The notes under the pieces are model-generated. The model was not told where the DNA came from and did not search any database. It saw only the letters and a program-made list of their open reading frames with translations. Positions 12,101 through 24,100 of a stretch of 64,000 nucleotides of DNA are shown one piece after another. The position numbers and the translations under genes were made by a program. Position 1 is the first letter of the stretch, and every line of letters begins with the position of its first letter. Origin of the DNA: Pyrocephalus nanus (Eukaryota > Chordata > Aves > Passeriformes > Tyrannidae); the NCBI GenBank assembly GCA_038380795.1, contig CM076280.1, forward strand, positions 2,529,501 through 2,593,500, written 5' to 3'.

Positions 12101-15100
12101 ATCCATCCTTACCCATCCTTATCCATCCTTACCCATCCTTACCCATCCTTATCCATCCTTACCCATCCTTATCCATCCTTATCCATCCTTACCCTTCCTA
12201 GCTGCCCAAGCACTCCCAGGGTGGGCAGCAGGATTCAGCTGCAGGGCACTGCTGCTCCACAGCCCTGGGACCCCGAGGGTGCCAGAGTGTGCCAGTGCCA
12301 CCCCCTCTGCCAGGGGTGCCCTCCTGACCCTCCCTGAACCCCAACTCCCAGCAGCCTGAGGATGTCCCCAAAGCAGAGCCAGCCCCTCTCCATGGGAATC
12401 CACCCCTGCAGGCCATGCCTCAAACCCAACCCACTGCAAAAATAACCTTCACACCCCAAACCCACACTCCCACCAGCCCAGCAAGGCACCCAAAATCCCC
12501 CTCGATGCTCCTGTGAGCAGCCATCCTGCAGGAATGTCTTTGAGGGGACCATCCCACAAGCTGCCAAGAGTTAAAACCTCCTGGTGACAAGCCCCACAAC
12601 CCTGGAACTAAAGCTTTGCTCCAGAAATGTGAATGCAAAGAAAAGGAAGATCATCTGAAGGTAACTCTCCTCTTGGCTTCCCTGCAGGAGGAAGATCAGA
12701 GAATCACAGAATCACAGAACCAATCACAGAATCAGCCAAGTTGGAAAAGACCTCCAAGATCATCGAGTCCAACCCTTGATCCAATCCTGCTGTGGTTCCC
12801 AGCCCATGCCACTGATGCCACATCCAGTCCCACCTTAAACACCTCCAGGGATGGTGACTCCAACCCTCCCTGGCCAGCCCATTCCAATGGCTGAGCCCTC
12901 TCTCTGGAAAAAATTTCTTCCCAATATCCAACCTAAACCTCCCCTGGCACAGCTGAACACCAAGCCCTCTTGTCCTACTGCTGGTTCCTGGGAGAAGAGA
13001 CCGACCCCACCTGGCTACAGCCTCCTGTCAGGGAGTTGTAGAGAGCGATGAGGTCTCCCCTGAAAGGAGAGATGCTGGAATGCTCCCAGGCTGGCTCCCA
13101 CAACAGCATCCCATCATTTCAGAAGAGCCTGACTGTTCACCCAGGGTCTAACCCCACCAAGGACAGTTCCCTGAGCCACACAACCCCTGTGCTGCAGAAC
13201 TGAGAGGTTGCTGCTCTCCTGCTCCAGCCACCAGCCCCTACAGCTGGAATTTCACTGTCCCCTTCACCCTGAAGCCAGATGTGCTGATCTCCCTGGCTCA
13301 AGGCAACCCTGTGGGGGCTGGCAGGGAAGGGATGGCACAGGGAACATCCTGCTTGGCAAGGTGTCATCCCTTAGCCAGGGGCTGTCCCAGTGTCACCTGA
13401 GAGCCTGGGCTGGCACAGCACGAGGGTGAACACCCACTCCTGGGGTGGGGCATGAGGCAGAGCTGCTGGTCACTGTGGGCCAGGGAGATCCCACTCCACC
13501 TGTGACCTGTTCCAAAACACCCTGGGCAAACAGGAGGAACAAGAGGGGATTTGTAGAATTCCCACCAGCATGGCCAGTCCAGACCTACTGTCCTCTGAGG
13601 TGGGAAAGCAAATATTTCCTATTTTCTACGCAACTCCTGCACTTCAACCACAATGGATGTCAGGAATCTCCATCATCACAGCTCTTAGAGCCAATTAGGC
13701 CCCTCAGAAGAAAGCCCAGCACTTCATTACACCCTGACAAAGACAGCTCCTTCACCTCTCAAGATCTCATGAAACACAGCCAGCTCTCTTTCAGCCACTT
13801 CTCCTGAGGGGCCCAGAGCTCCAAAATTAAATCTCAGGCTCTGGATGCATTTTTCCTGAGAAAATGCCCGAGTGCCTCATCCCCAACCTGAGTCACAGCA
13901 CAGGATTAGCTGGGAGGGAGCCCAGGCCAGGCTGACGTCACACCGGGACACACACTGAGCAAAACCCCAGGAGCAGCTCAGCCCCTGCCCCGGGGAGGGA
14001 CGGGGGAGACAAGGAAGGAACAGGAGGAAACGTAAGAGGGAACTCTCAGCCGGCGGTTCCGCAGCCGGCCATGCCCTGGCCCCGCTCCAGCCACTCAAGG
14101 TGAACAACTTCCATTCGCAGCACTTGCACCCAACTTTCACAATAGCTCATTATTCTGTGGTGCTGCTGAGCAATGTTTGCCTTTCTCCTGTGTGCCCTGG
14201 GGAACCTTTCCCAGCTCCACGTTTCCCCCTCTGAAAATACAAGGCCTTGAAAGCAGGAACACGGTAAAGTCACTTGAAAAGGAAAAAAACCCCACAGTGT
14301 TCAATGATCAGGGAGGTCCAGTCAGTGTGAACCAATTTTGCAGTTTTTCCTTGGCTGCCTCATGACACAAACAGGGCTGTGCCAATGTCTGGGTGACCCC
14401 AAACCTGGTTCACAGAATCACAGAATATTCTGAGTTGGAAGAGGATCATCAAGTCTAACTCTTAAGTGAGTGGCCCTGTGGGCACCAAACCCACAACCCT
14501 GGTGTTCTTAGAACCGTGCCCTGACCTTTCCTCAGGTTAGAGCATTTAACCACATGTGGGTTTAGAGCTATGAATTTATGTCTTTTAGACTGAGCTTCCT
14601 TATTGTATTTGAGGCCTTCAAACCTGGGTGCTCGAAGACAAGAAAAGCAAGATGCCTTCAAAAATAAAGACAAGGAAAACTTGCCCCTAGGTGAAAGAAT
14701 CCCAAACCAAAAGTGAGATGCTCCAAGGAAGATCCACAGGGGGAAGGGGAAAAGAAGCCTGTCCCAGTGCTGCCCAGCCTCCTCATTCACACACTCCCCT
14801 TAGCAGCTTCTTACTCATATATCCTGGCTACAGCCATTACATTTCTTTCCCAGAACTCTGGCAAATCAATTAAAAAGGAAGTTAAAATCAGACTGTTCAG
14901 TGCTCCTTGCCCCAGCAGAAGGGAGCAGAGCTGGCCTCACATGTTCAGCTCCCAACTACAAAGTTCAGGTGGAAAACAGCACCACTCACCTCTGCAAGGT
15001 AAAGGAGGCAGAACTTCCGATCTTCTGAACCTGGAACGAAGGAAAAACAGGATCAGAACGAAGCTGCAGCTGCATTTCTGCCAGTGGAGCCACTGGCAGA

Positions 15101-18100
15101 GAAACTGGCTGAGGGACAGCACTGAATGGATGTTTGTTGTTGTGCCCCTGCAGTACCAGGCTGTGAGCTGGGTGATGTATGTGGCATCTGCCGGGGCGGG
15201 CCCGGGCATGGAATCCTGCATGGGCTCACTGCGCTGTCGTGGATTCTCCTTTGGGATCATCCCTCTGGAAAAGGGGTTGTTCCCTTCACAGGCCAAGTGC
15301 TGGCTCTCCTGCCCAACCTGCCCTGGCACATGCAGCCTGTGGCACCTTCCCAGGGGTGTGGAGGTCCTGCAGTGCCACCCTGGGCACCAAGGATGGGTTT
15401 TTCTCACCTCACCTCTGTGGGCACTTTGCTCCCAGGAGGACTGATAGGGAAGCTCCTCTGCCCACATCCTTGCTCATTCCCAGCTCCTTGCCCCACACCC
15501 TTGGGTGGCTCTGGTTGTTCTCCTGTCTGTCCCAGCCTCCATCATTCCATGGCTGGGGACAGTGACTCTCCAAGGACATGGAGCCAAATCCCAGGGCAAT
15601 GGGAAGTGGCTGACGTGGGGCAGAGGGAAGAGCTCACCCTGCTCCACTGGGCTGAGGGCAAAGACCTGGCCAAGGAACCTGCCCTTCCACAGTTTTGGGA
15701 AAGGAGATGTTGCTGCAGACAATGCAATGACCAGCACTGATCCACACCTTGCTAAATCGTGGAGCAGCCCAGTGCAGCTCCTCACTTGCTGCCAGCTGTC
15801 CCAGGGGATGGGTTATACTGCAGCTGCTCCACCAGGCTGGTTCCTGCAGGTCTAACCTTCCCTGTACCCAACAAAAAGTCATCCCTGAAGATTTGCCCCG
15901 GCCTCTGTGTGTGCCCAGCCCTGAGGGGAGCAGCTCCTGGCACTCATCAGCCTCACAGGAGGACACAAAGCTGCACCAGGGCAGGCTCACCTCAGCTCCA
16001 AAGCAGGACAGCCCATTCTCCAGGAGCTGGTTTGCTCCTTCACACCACTCTGCCCTGCACCAGCTCTGCCCTTGGCAGCAGGCAGCACCACAGGCCTGCA
16101 GCTTTCCTAATGCCCTTAACGAGCTCATTATCTGTGCCATGAGATCAGAGCTGCAGCCTGGGCACGGCTGCAGATCCCACTGAAAGCAGTGTCAGCACAA
16201 GCTCTGCTTCATTTCAGCAGCCTGAGCAGTGCTCAGTGGGAACAGGCTCTGCAGAGTGCTGCAAACACCCTGTCCCCCAGAGGAAAGCAATTCTGCTGCT
16301 GCAGGCAGCAGCCAAATGGCAAGGTAAGAGCTGTGACCCACTGAGGGACTCAGATGCCTCTTGAGTCGCCCCATGGGCAATGAGAAACCCATGAAGAAGT
16401 GGTCTGGAACCCTTTGCTGGGTGTCTCTTCCGTCTGCCCTTTGGAGGGCTGCAGGTTTGTCTCCACTGCCAGCTTCACTTCTAAAGCAGTGCAGGAAATG
16501 GGCTGCAAAATCACTAAGGAGACACCAGGACACTGTCACAGCAGCTGCTGCAGCCCAGCACTGTGAGGAACCCCTGTGTGTTCCCCAAACCTTCCCTGTG
16601 CTCCTCTGGACAAGCTGAGGGTCAGGGAAGCAGCCTGGCCCCAGGGCTGCCCCTCCAAATCACCCCTTCCAGAAGGAGAGCAGTGCTGGACCCTTGAGAG
16701 CACGTGGTGAACGGGCCTGGCTGGGAGCCCACGGCTCACCTCTGCACCACAGAACACCATTCACTGTTCCCCTCTTCCATAAATCCCAGCAGGACCATCA
16801 GGGAACATTTTCCTTGCTGAGCCCAAGTCTCTGATGGGAGCCATGGGAGGATTTGGAGGCAGGATTCAACCAGGTGCTGGCACACCACGAGTCCACCATC
16901 CCCTGCTGCTGCTCCTCCTTCCCCAGGGGTCAGCACCACAACACCCAGCTCCTCAGCCAGGCTCTGCTCCTCCCTGCACCAGGACCAAAGCTCTCCAGGT
17001 TGCCTTGCAAGGCAGATTGCAGAAGACCAGCACATCCCAGCCATGTTCCCTCAGGAGCTCGAGCCGTGTCTTCCTGGGTGATGTGAGGAACAAGTCATCC
17101 TCAGTAAAGAAAGGTGACAGTGGGGTGTAACAGCCCAGGGAACGACCCTTGGGCTCCTGTTGATTCCTTCTAGTTCTGACAAGGTCCAAAACCATCAGAA
17201 TTAAGTTCCCTTCCAAATTCCCCTCCACTGAGCTATGAATCTTGGCACAACCTCCACAGCCAGCAGCTCCTGTTCCCTGTCCCTCCAAGATTTGCTGCTG
17301 CCCATGGCCAAGCAGCCCAGTGCCTACAGGACACACAGCAGGGAGCCACTCTAGGCCAAGGAATGCCTTAATACCCATTTTCTCCCAGCAGCTGCCTTTA
17401 GGCAGCACAAAGGGAGGGCAGAGACTGCCCAGCCCAGCAGTTGGGCTGGAGCCAGGGCCGAGCCCTGGCGAGGCACGAGGGGAGGCTGGAGGGCGATGGC
17501 AGAGCCAGGAAGGACAGACCCAGGGGCAGATTCCACCACAAACCAGGTTTGCCAGGATTCCTTCCACAGGAGCATTTCCAAGTCTCCAAGAGGGTCAGGC
17601 TGGAGCACCAGAGCCTGGTGTGCCCTGGAGTCATGGGATGGGCACAGAGACCATGAAAAACATGGAGAGAGGCACAACCTCACACCACAGAGGCAGCAGA
17701 TGCCCAGGCTGATCCAGGGCTCTGCTCCCCACATCTTTGCGACAGCAACACAGCACACACTGTCAGCCAAATTCAGGGGAAAACTAAAAGGAAATAAGCA
17801 GGATTTAAAAAAACTCACTTGAAGATATTTCCTTCTCTTCCTGCTGTGCTGTGCTGGGGACTGGCTTGGCTTCCAGAGCAACATGAACTGTCTCTGTGCC
17901 AGGGCGTGCTCAGCACCCAGAGGAGGGTGTGAGCTCTGTGGGGACACATCCCCCTCTCAGCCAAGCCTCATCCTGCACACCCACGCTGACTTACACAGCT
18001 CCCAGCACCGCCCTGGCTCTGCCACGTCCCTGTGCAGCCCATGGAAAACACCCAGGATTCGGGTGGTGTGTGTCTGGTGCCAGGTCCGAAGGAAGGGAGC

Positions 18101-21100
18101 GGAGGGAAGGTGGTGGTGCTGCTCCTTTGCACGGCCTCTGTGCAGGGCCCAGGGGCCTGTGACAATGCCCAGGGTGAGGGCAGACACCCTGACCCCCAGA
18201 TCCTCACATCTGCTCAGGGCAGGGCTCTGGGAGGGCACAGAGGGCACACACACACAGCTGGCTGCCAAGAGGGGACCGGCTTGTCACCCACTGTGGCACA
18301 GGTCCCCCGGGAAGTGTGGCAGGGTGCAAGCCATGGGTGCTTCCCAGCCCCCCTGGGCCAGCCAGGAGAAGCCTTGGCAGGACAGAAGGCCCATAAACCA
18401 CCCTCTTGGCCTGTCTTGGAGCTGCAAGACACAGCAGGTTGGGATGCCAAGGACAGCGAAGCAGCACATGAGAAGTCCTCATTTGCAGGATCCTGGGTGG
18501 AGATGGATCCTGGGGGTGCTCAGCCAGCTGCAAACAGGAACACTCCTCTCTGTCCCAAAGCCGAGCACACCCACCCGGGGCGAGCAGGATCCCAGCGTGG
18601 AAATTCCCACAGTATCTAGTGAGGAAGCCAGGCCTGTCTCCCTGGGAACCTTGGCTGCAGCAGGGCTCATCAGCAGCGTCTAAAGCAGGAAGACAGTGCA
18701 TTGTAAAGCAGATCAGGCTGATTTGCTCTGGCCCAGTGCAGGGACAGGAAACAGCACAATGGTGCTGAGTGTACCGGAGATGTCCCGATTGTTGTGCTCA
18801 GCAATAGCCTGTTCCTATTCCTGCGCCGTTCCCTCCGTCAGCAGGGCAGGGAAAAGCCCTGCCAGAAGGGACACACATCTTCTTGCTCTTTGAAGCAGGC
18901 CTGCCCAAAACACCAGGGCTTGAGCTGCCTGAGCAGCAGCTGTGCTGGATTCCTGGTGTATGGGGGGCCATTCGGTGTTGTGGGGACCTCCATCCCCTTT
19001 GGAGGGGCTTGTGAGGCTGTTCCAGACATGATCCAGCCAAGTTATTGTCACAACAAGGAAACCAGTGGCACAAAACTGCTCCCAAAATCCAGTGTGCCTG
19101 AGGTGAGCTGCAAACAGACCGTGGTGTGCAGAGCCAGGAGCAGCACCAGGGAAAAGCTGATTTCTCCAAGCAGGTGAAGAAGAGCAGAGTTATTCCCCAG
19201 CCTGTGGGAGCAGCCAGGGCCAGCACACACAGGGAGCAGGCGCTGACCACAAGCACTTCAACAAGGAACAATTTCTTTTGTCCCTTTCTTAGCAATCAGC
19301 AGCGCTGAGAACACACTCGGCAAACCCCGGGGGAGCCTCGATGGCTTTTCTGAATGGCTCCCACCGTGGTGCCCCATCTCCCTCACTGTGTTTCTGCTCC
19401 CACCAAGTAGGTCAGGGAATTCATCTGGAAGCAGAAGCATTGTTGGAAATGGGAAATAGCAAGCGAGAGGTGGCCTGTGGTGTCCAGCACTGAGGCTCAG
19501 AACAACCTGGGGCACGTGGAGAGACACAGCTCATCCACAGAGCTCGTGGCTCGGATGGGAAAAGGCTTGGGAAGCGGCAAAATTCATCCACAAAATGATC
19601 CTTTTGGAGAAGCAACCCAGATCTGGATTAATCCTTTCTGGTCAGGGCCACAGGACTGCACAAAGACATTGGCTCATCAGTTCCAGAGTAATTCAGGTTG
19701 GAAGGGGCCTCTGGTGGGCTCTGGAGTCCAACCCCCTGCTCAAAGCCCCCAGATCAGGGCACTCAGGGCTGTGTCCAGTTGAATCCTGAACATCTCCAGG
19801 GATGGAGATCCCACAGCTTCTCTGGGCAGCTCAATATCTGACCAACCTCATCACAGGAAACTTTTCCTTAAATCAAATCCCGATTTCCCACGTGGGGTCC
19901 CAGACCAGGAGCACCCACTGCCAGGGCTGGAGGAGGAGCTGGGGCACCAGGGAACTGTGCACAAAACAAGCCCATACCCAAAATGCAACCACACCAGAGA
20001 AGGAACAAGGTGAGAATGGGCCCAGGGCCAAGAAGTGTCTCCACTGCAGCAAATAGGATGTGGTAGAGCAATTCACTCTTCCTCTTTTGACCCCGAGTAG
20101 CTAAAGGGCATCTCTTGTACACTTCAACTTGAAATAACCTGTTTTGAGGCACTCCCTGCCCTAGAAGCCCTCTCCAAGGTCTTGGTAGGTCAACCTAGGA
20201 AAGGTCAGCCAAGGTGGAGAGGCCAGGGCAAGGTCCCCAGCCCCAGCCTGGGGGCAGGGTTTGCTCCTTCCACCCCAGTGGGGTTGCAGAGGGATGGATG
20301 CAGAGGGGAAACCGTGGGTGGCTGAAGCGAGAAGCAGCAAAGTAAAGGTCAGCAGGGCTTGGCCAGTCACCCTTGGAGCCAATCTCTGAACTCCCTCGAG
20401 GCACCACGGGGGAAACCTCAAACCTTCACTTCCCTTTCCCAGCCTCGGCCGGTCCCCGCTGCAGACACTGTGACACCAGCAAGGGGAACAGCCCCACAGC
20501 CCCAAATTCTGAGACATGCACCCAGAAAGCCCTGGAAAGGGGGGCTCCCTGAGTGCCCCTGAGGTGTCCCAGCAGATGGAGCTCCCAGGGATGCAGGGAT
20601 GGGAAGGGTGATGCTGGCCCTGCACCCCTGGAAGGACGGTCTGGGAGCACCAGTTGGATGGCACACACTGGGAGCAGTGGGACAGAGGGATGCTATCCTG
20701 CTGCTGGCCAGAAACCTTTCCAGCTGGCAGCCAGAACGTTTCCCAGCTGTCTCCAATTGCTGCTGCAGGCACTCACCCTCCTGGAGCTTGACACTGTGCA
20801 GGTACAGGGGGTTCCTCAGCACGTTGCAGCGCCCGGGCTCATCCTCCTTGGTGAAGAGCAGCAGGTCCGAGTACACAAAGAGGGTCACCTGGAAGCACAG
20901 GAGCAGCAAGGAAGCAGCTGTAAGGAATCCATCTCTGGGATAGACACTGAGACAGTGTCCTGGAAGTGTCCTCTACCCTGGGGACAGCACCATCCACAGC
21001 AGGCAGCCCAGGAACCCCTTCCTGAGGGGCTGATCTCTGCTGCACCCCTTGGGGTGCTCCCAGCCAGCTCCAGATGAGGCTCCTCTCCACTTACTGGGGC

Positions 21101-24100
21101 TTGTGGAGTCCTGTGACAGGAGGGATAAACCTGCCCGACAGTTTAACTCCACACAAACACACCCCCTCTGCTGCCTCGTGTCACTTCCCATTTGCATAAG
21201 TTACAAATCAGAGCAGGAGGAGGGAACTGTTGCTGACTGAGCCCAGCACGCTGGAGAAGCTGCAGCCCAAAAGCAGATCTGGTTGCCCTGAGCACATTCA
21301 CGAGGGAGCTCCTCGCTGTTCTCTGTGAGAAAATACAGTCTGGCTTTTCCAACAGCAGGAGCCACGAGAGCAGCTGCAGGGAACAAACCTGACACCTCTG
21401 AACCACGTGTGGGTGGGAAGGGAACACTGACCCAAGTGTCTGCCCTGTGCTGTGCCCCAGCAGTGTCTCAGGAGCTGGGAGCTACTCCAGAGCAGGGGGA
21501 AAGGTGAATTTAGTTCTGCTCTGGCTCTTGCCTGAGGTCCCCAGTTCAATCAGTACAGATTAAGGTGATCTTTAAAATCAGAACAAGCTTCTGCACTGTA
21601 CTGGAGATCCTTGAGCCAGGAGCTTCCCAGGGGTTGAGCAGCTGGGTGCATTCACTGGGCCACAGCCAAGGTGACAGCCTGTCCTGCCCTCCAGCAGGGC
21701 TGGGGGGGCACAGAAACCTCAGAAGATCAGAGAATCACAGAGTATCCTGAGCTGGAAGGGACCCACAAGGACCATCCAGTCCAACCCCTGGCCCTGCAGA
21801 GACACCCCAGCAATCCCACCCTGTGCCCCAGAGGATCATCCAAACCCTCCTGCAGCTCTGGCAGCCTTGGGGCTGTGCCCACTGCCCTGGGAAGCCTGTT
21901 CAGTGCCAACCACCCTCTGGGGGAAGAACCTTTCCTGACATCCAACCTGAGCCTGCCCTGACCTGTCCCTGTCACCGGCAATGCCAGGCAGTGGTGCAAT
22001 GTGGCAGTGGGCAACACTCACCTCCAGCAGGGACAGGTTTGTGGCCTTTTAGCCACCCTTTTGCAAAAGCAAACAACACTCAGGGGTGTCCCAGGGGCCG
22101 TGGGGAGCGAGCGCCGCTGCCACCACCGAGTCCCCCGTGGAGAGGGGACCCTGCCCCACACAGGGCCTGGTCACTGCTCACAGGGACAGCTTGTCCCCAT
22201 GCCCAGCAGCTGGTGGACACAGGTCCTGAGGGGGACAGGCTGGGTAACACTCATCAGGTGCTGAGTCTCATGGCAGAGCAGCAGCTCCTGGCTCCGAATC
22301 CGAAACCAAGCCCTTGCCACAGGATTTCTCCTTGCAGCACAAATTCGTTTTTTGTGGGACTCTCAGTAAGCACAAAGCTACTGGTGGAGCTTTAACTGAC
22401 AATGAAACCAGGGAGGGGCTGTTCTTCCTTGTGTTATTTGGAAAATCCCTCCCTCTGCTCTCAGCACTCTGCTGGCTCAGTGCCCACAGCCAGCCTCTTC
22501 ATTCCTTCTGGCCTCCTTATTCATACAAGGAATAACCAAGCACAGACTGCACCAGAAGCTTCATCCCATGCCCACCTTGTTCCAAAAGGTGACTTTTCTG
22601 GGACGTGTCTGGTGCTACTACTGCTTCCTCAACCCCAAAAAGAGATGTTCAGGGATTTTGAGAACAGCAACCCAAAGTGGAGGAGAGAAAAGCATGACCA
22701 GCAAGTGGTCACACTGGAAATGGAGGAAAGAAACTTAAGATCTGCTACCCATGGAAGTTTATAGGGTAGAAAAGAAATATTAGGATCAGCAGGAAAAAGG
22801 AAATCACTTCAAAACCAAGCAGGTGTCAATAGGGAATCTTGGAAACAGAATTACATGAAAAGGATTTACAGGTAACACTGGGGTTTTATGGGTAGATGGG
22901 ATGGACTGAATTCGGGATGTAGAAGATAAAAACACACCCATGTGGGTTATGTGAGAGGATCTCTGAGATGCTGCTTCCAGGAAGACACTTCGCCTTAGAG
23001 CAGCTCCACACAGAAGGGTTGGGGGAGGTCCCTCTGCTCCTCCAAGCTGCAGGGGGAAAATGAGAGTGTCCCTTCCAGCCACAGAGCCAGAGCCAGCCCA
23101 GCTCCCAGGGAGGGGCTGGACACAAACCCCACTGAGAGCTGAGCACAGGGAAACTCAACTCATGGGTGGCCATGGGGCAGCAGGGACAAGGGGGGAGTCA
23201 CGTGGAGCTCTGCCCTGGGTTGCCACCACTCTGCTGACAAGCTGTGACCTGTTTCTAACAGCCCTGGGCAAACAGAACCGGTATCTACCCCGAAAAATCA
23301 CAGGGCTCGTAAAAGCAAAGAGCAAACAAACAAGAAACACGTCTGAGTTCACTCAGGCAAGACACAGAACCCACCAGAGCTGCTCCTTGGAGAGGCAGAG
23401 GAGCTTTGTGTGTTACCCAAAACTAATTTCCTGCCCCAAAAATCAGAAATCCAACAGCTGAGAGGATGGAAGGACTCTCTGAAGATAAATGGGCACCTCT
23501 GTGCTGTTGCTGGAGCGACCAAGGCCACATGGGGATTGTCACACACCTTCAGGGGGATGTCAACAGATTTCACAGGGAGGAAAAAAACGTCCACAAAGGC
23601 TGACCCTGCTGTCTCCACACTCTTTATCTGGGTGTGCTCTGCACCACAGCAAACAGCAAAGCCTCTGCTGCTGAGAGATCCGAGAGCTGCAGCACAGAAC
23701 TGGCAAAGCCTGTGACAGCAGAAAGGGACAGCTTTAAAGTGTTTCCTGAAGGAAACCAAGAGCAGCTGAAAGCCAGCAGGGAAGGTAGGAGCTGTGGGCT
23801 GGTGTGGTTCCCAAGGGGAGAACAGGAGACAAGGCTGGGGATGGGCATGACCTGTTCCTTTGCTCCTGGATTTTTCCTTCTGCATGTATCCATATTAAAT
23901 GCACCTTCTCCAAGACTTATGGAATCACAGAATCACAGAGTATCCTGAGTTGGAAGAGACACACAAAGATCACTGAGCCCAACTCCTGGCCCTGCATAGA
24001 CACCCCAACAATCCCACCCTGTGCCCCAGAGGATCATCCAAACCCTCCTGCAGCTCTGGCAGCCTTGGGGCTGTGCCCACTGCCCTGGGGAGCCTGGGCA

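Larger units (their letters stand above)
3140..14989. other. RGS3 intron between exons 16 and 17 (11.85 kb)
   Basis: Holds seven CR1 pieces, another internal CR1 piece at 10628, the SINE at 14409, the 10-bp minisatellite at 11733 and the CRE/CpG patch at 13925. The rest is unremarkable GC-moderate DNA. Confidence 0.85.

Noticed and set aside
11617..12337. ORFs of 194 and 237 codons with Leu-Thr-His-Pro-Tyr-Pro-Ser repeats
   Set aside because: Pure translation of the 10-bp minisatellite in two frames; no coding context.
14071..14101. Plus-strand ATG with ten codons and a GTGAAC donor in the CRE patch ([10 protein letters not shown])
   Set aside because: Could be a first exon, but nothing downstream on the plus strand can be joined to it and the peptide is not recognised.
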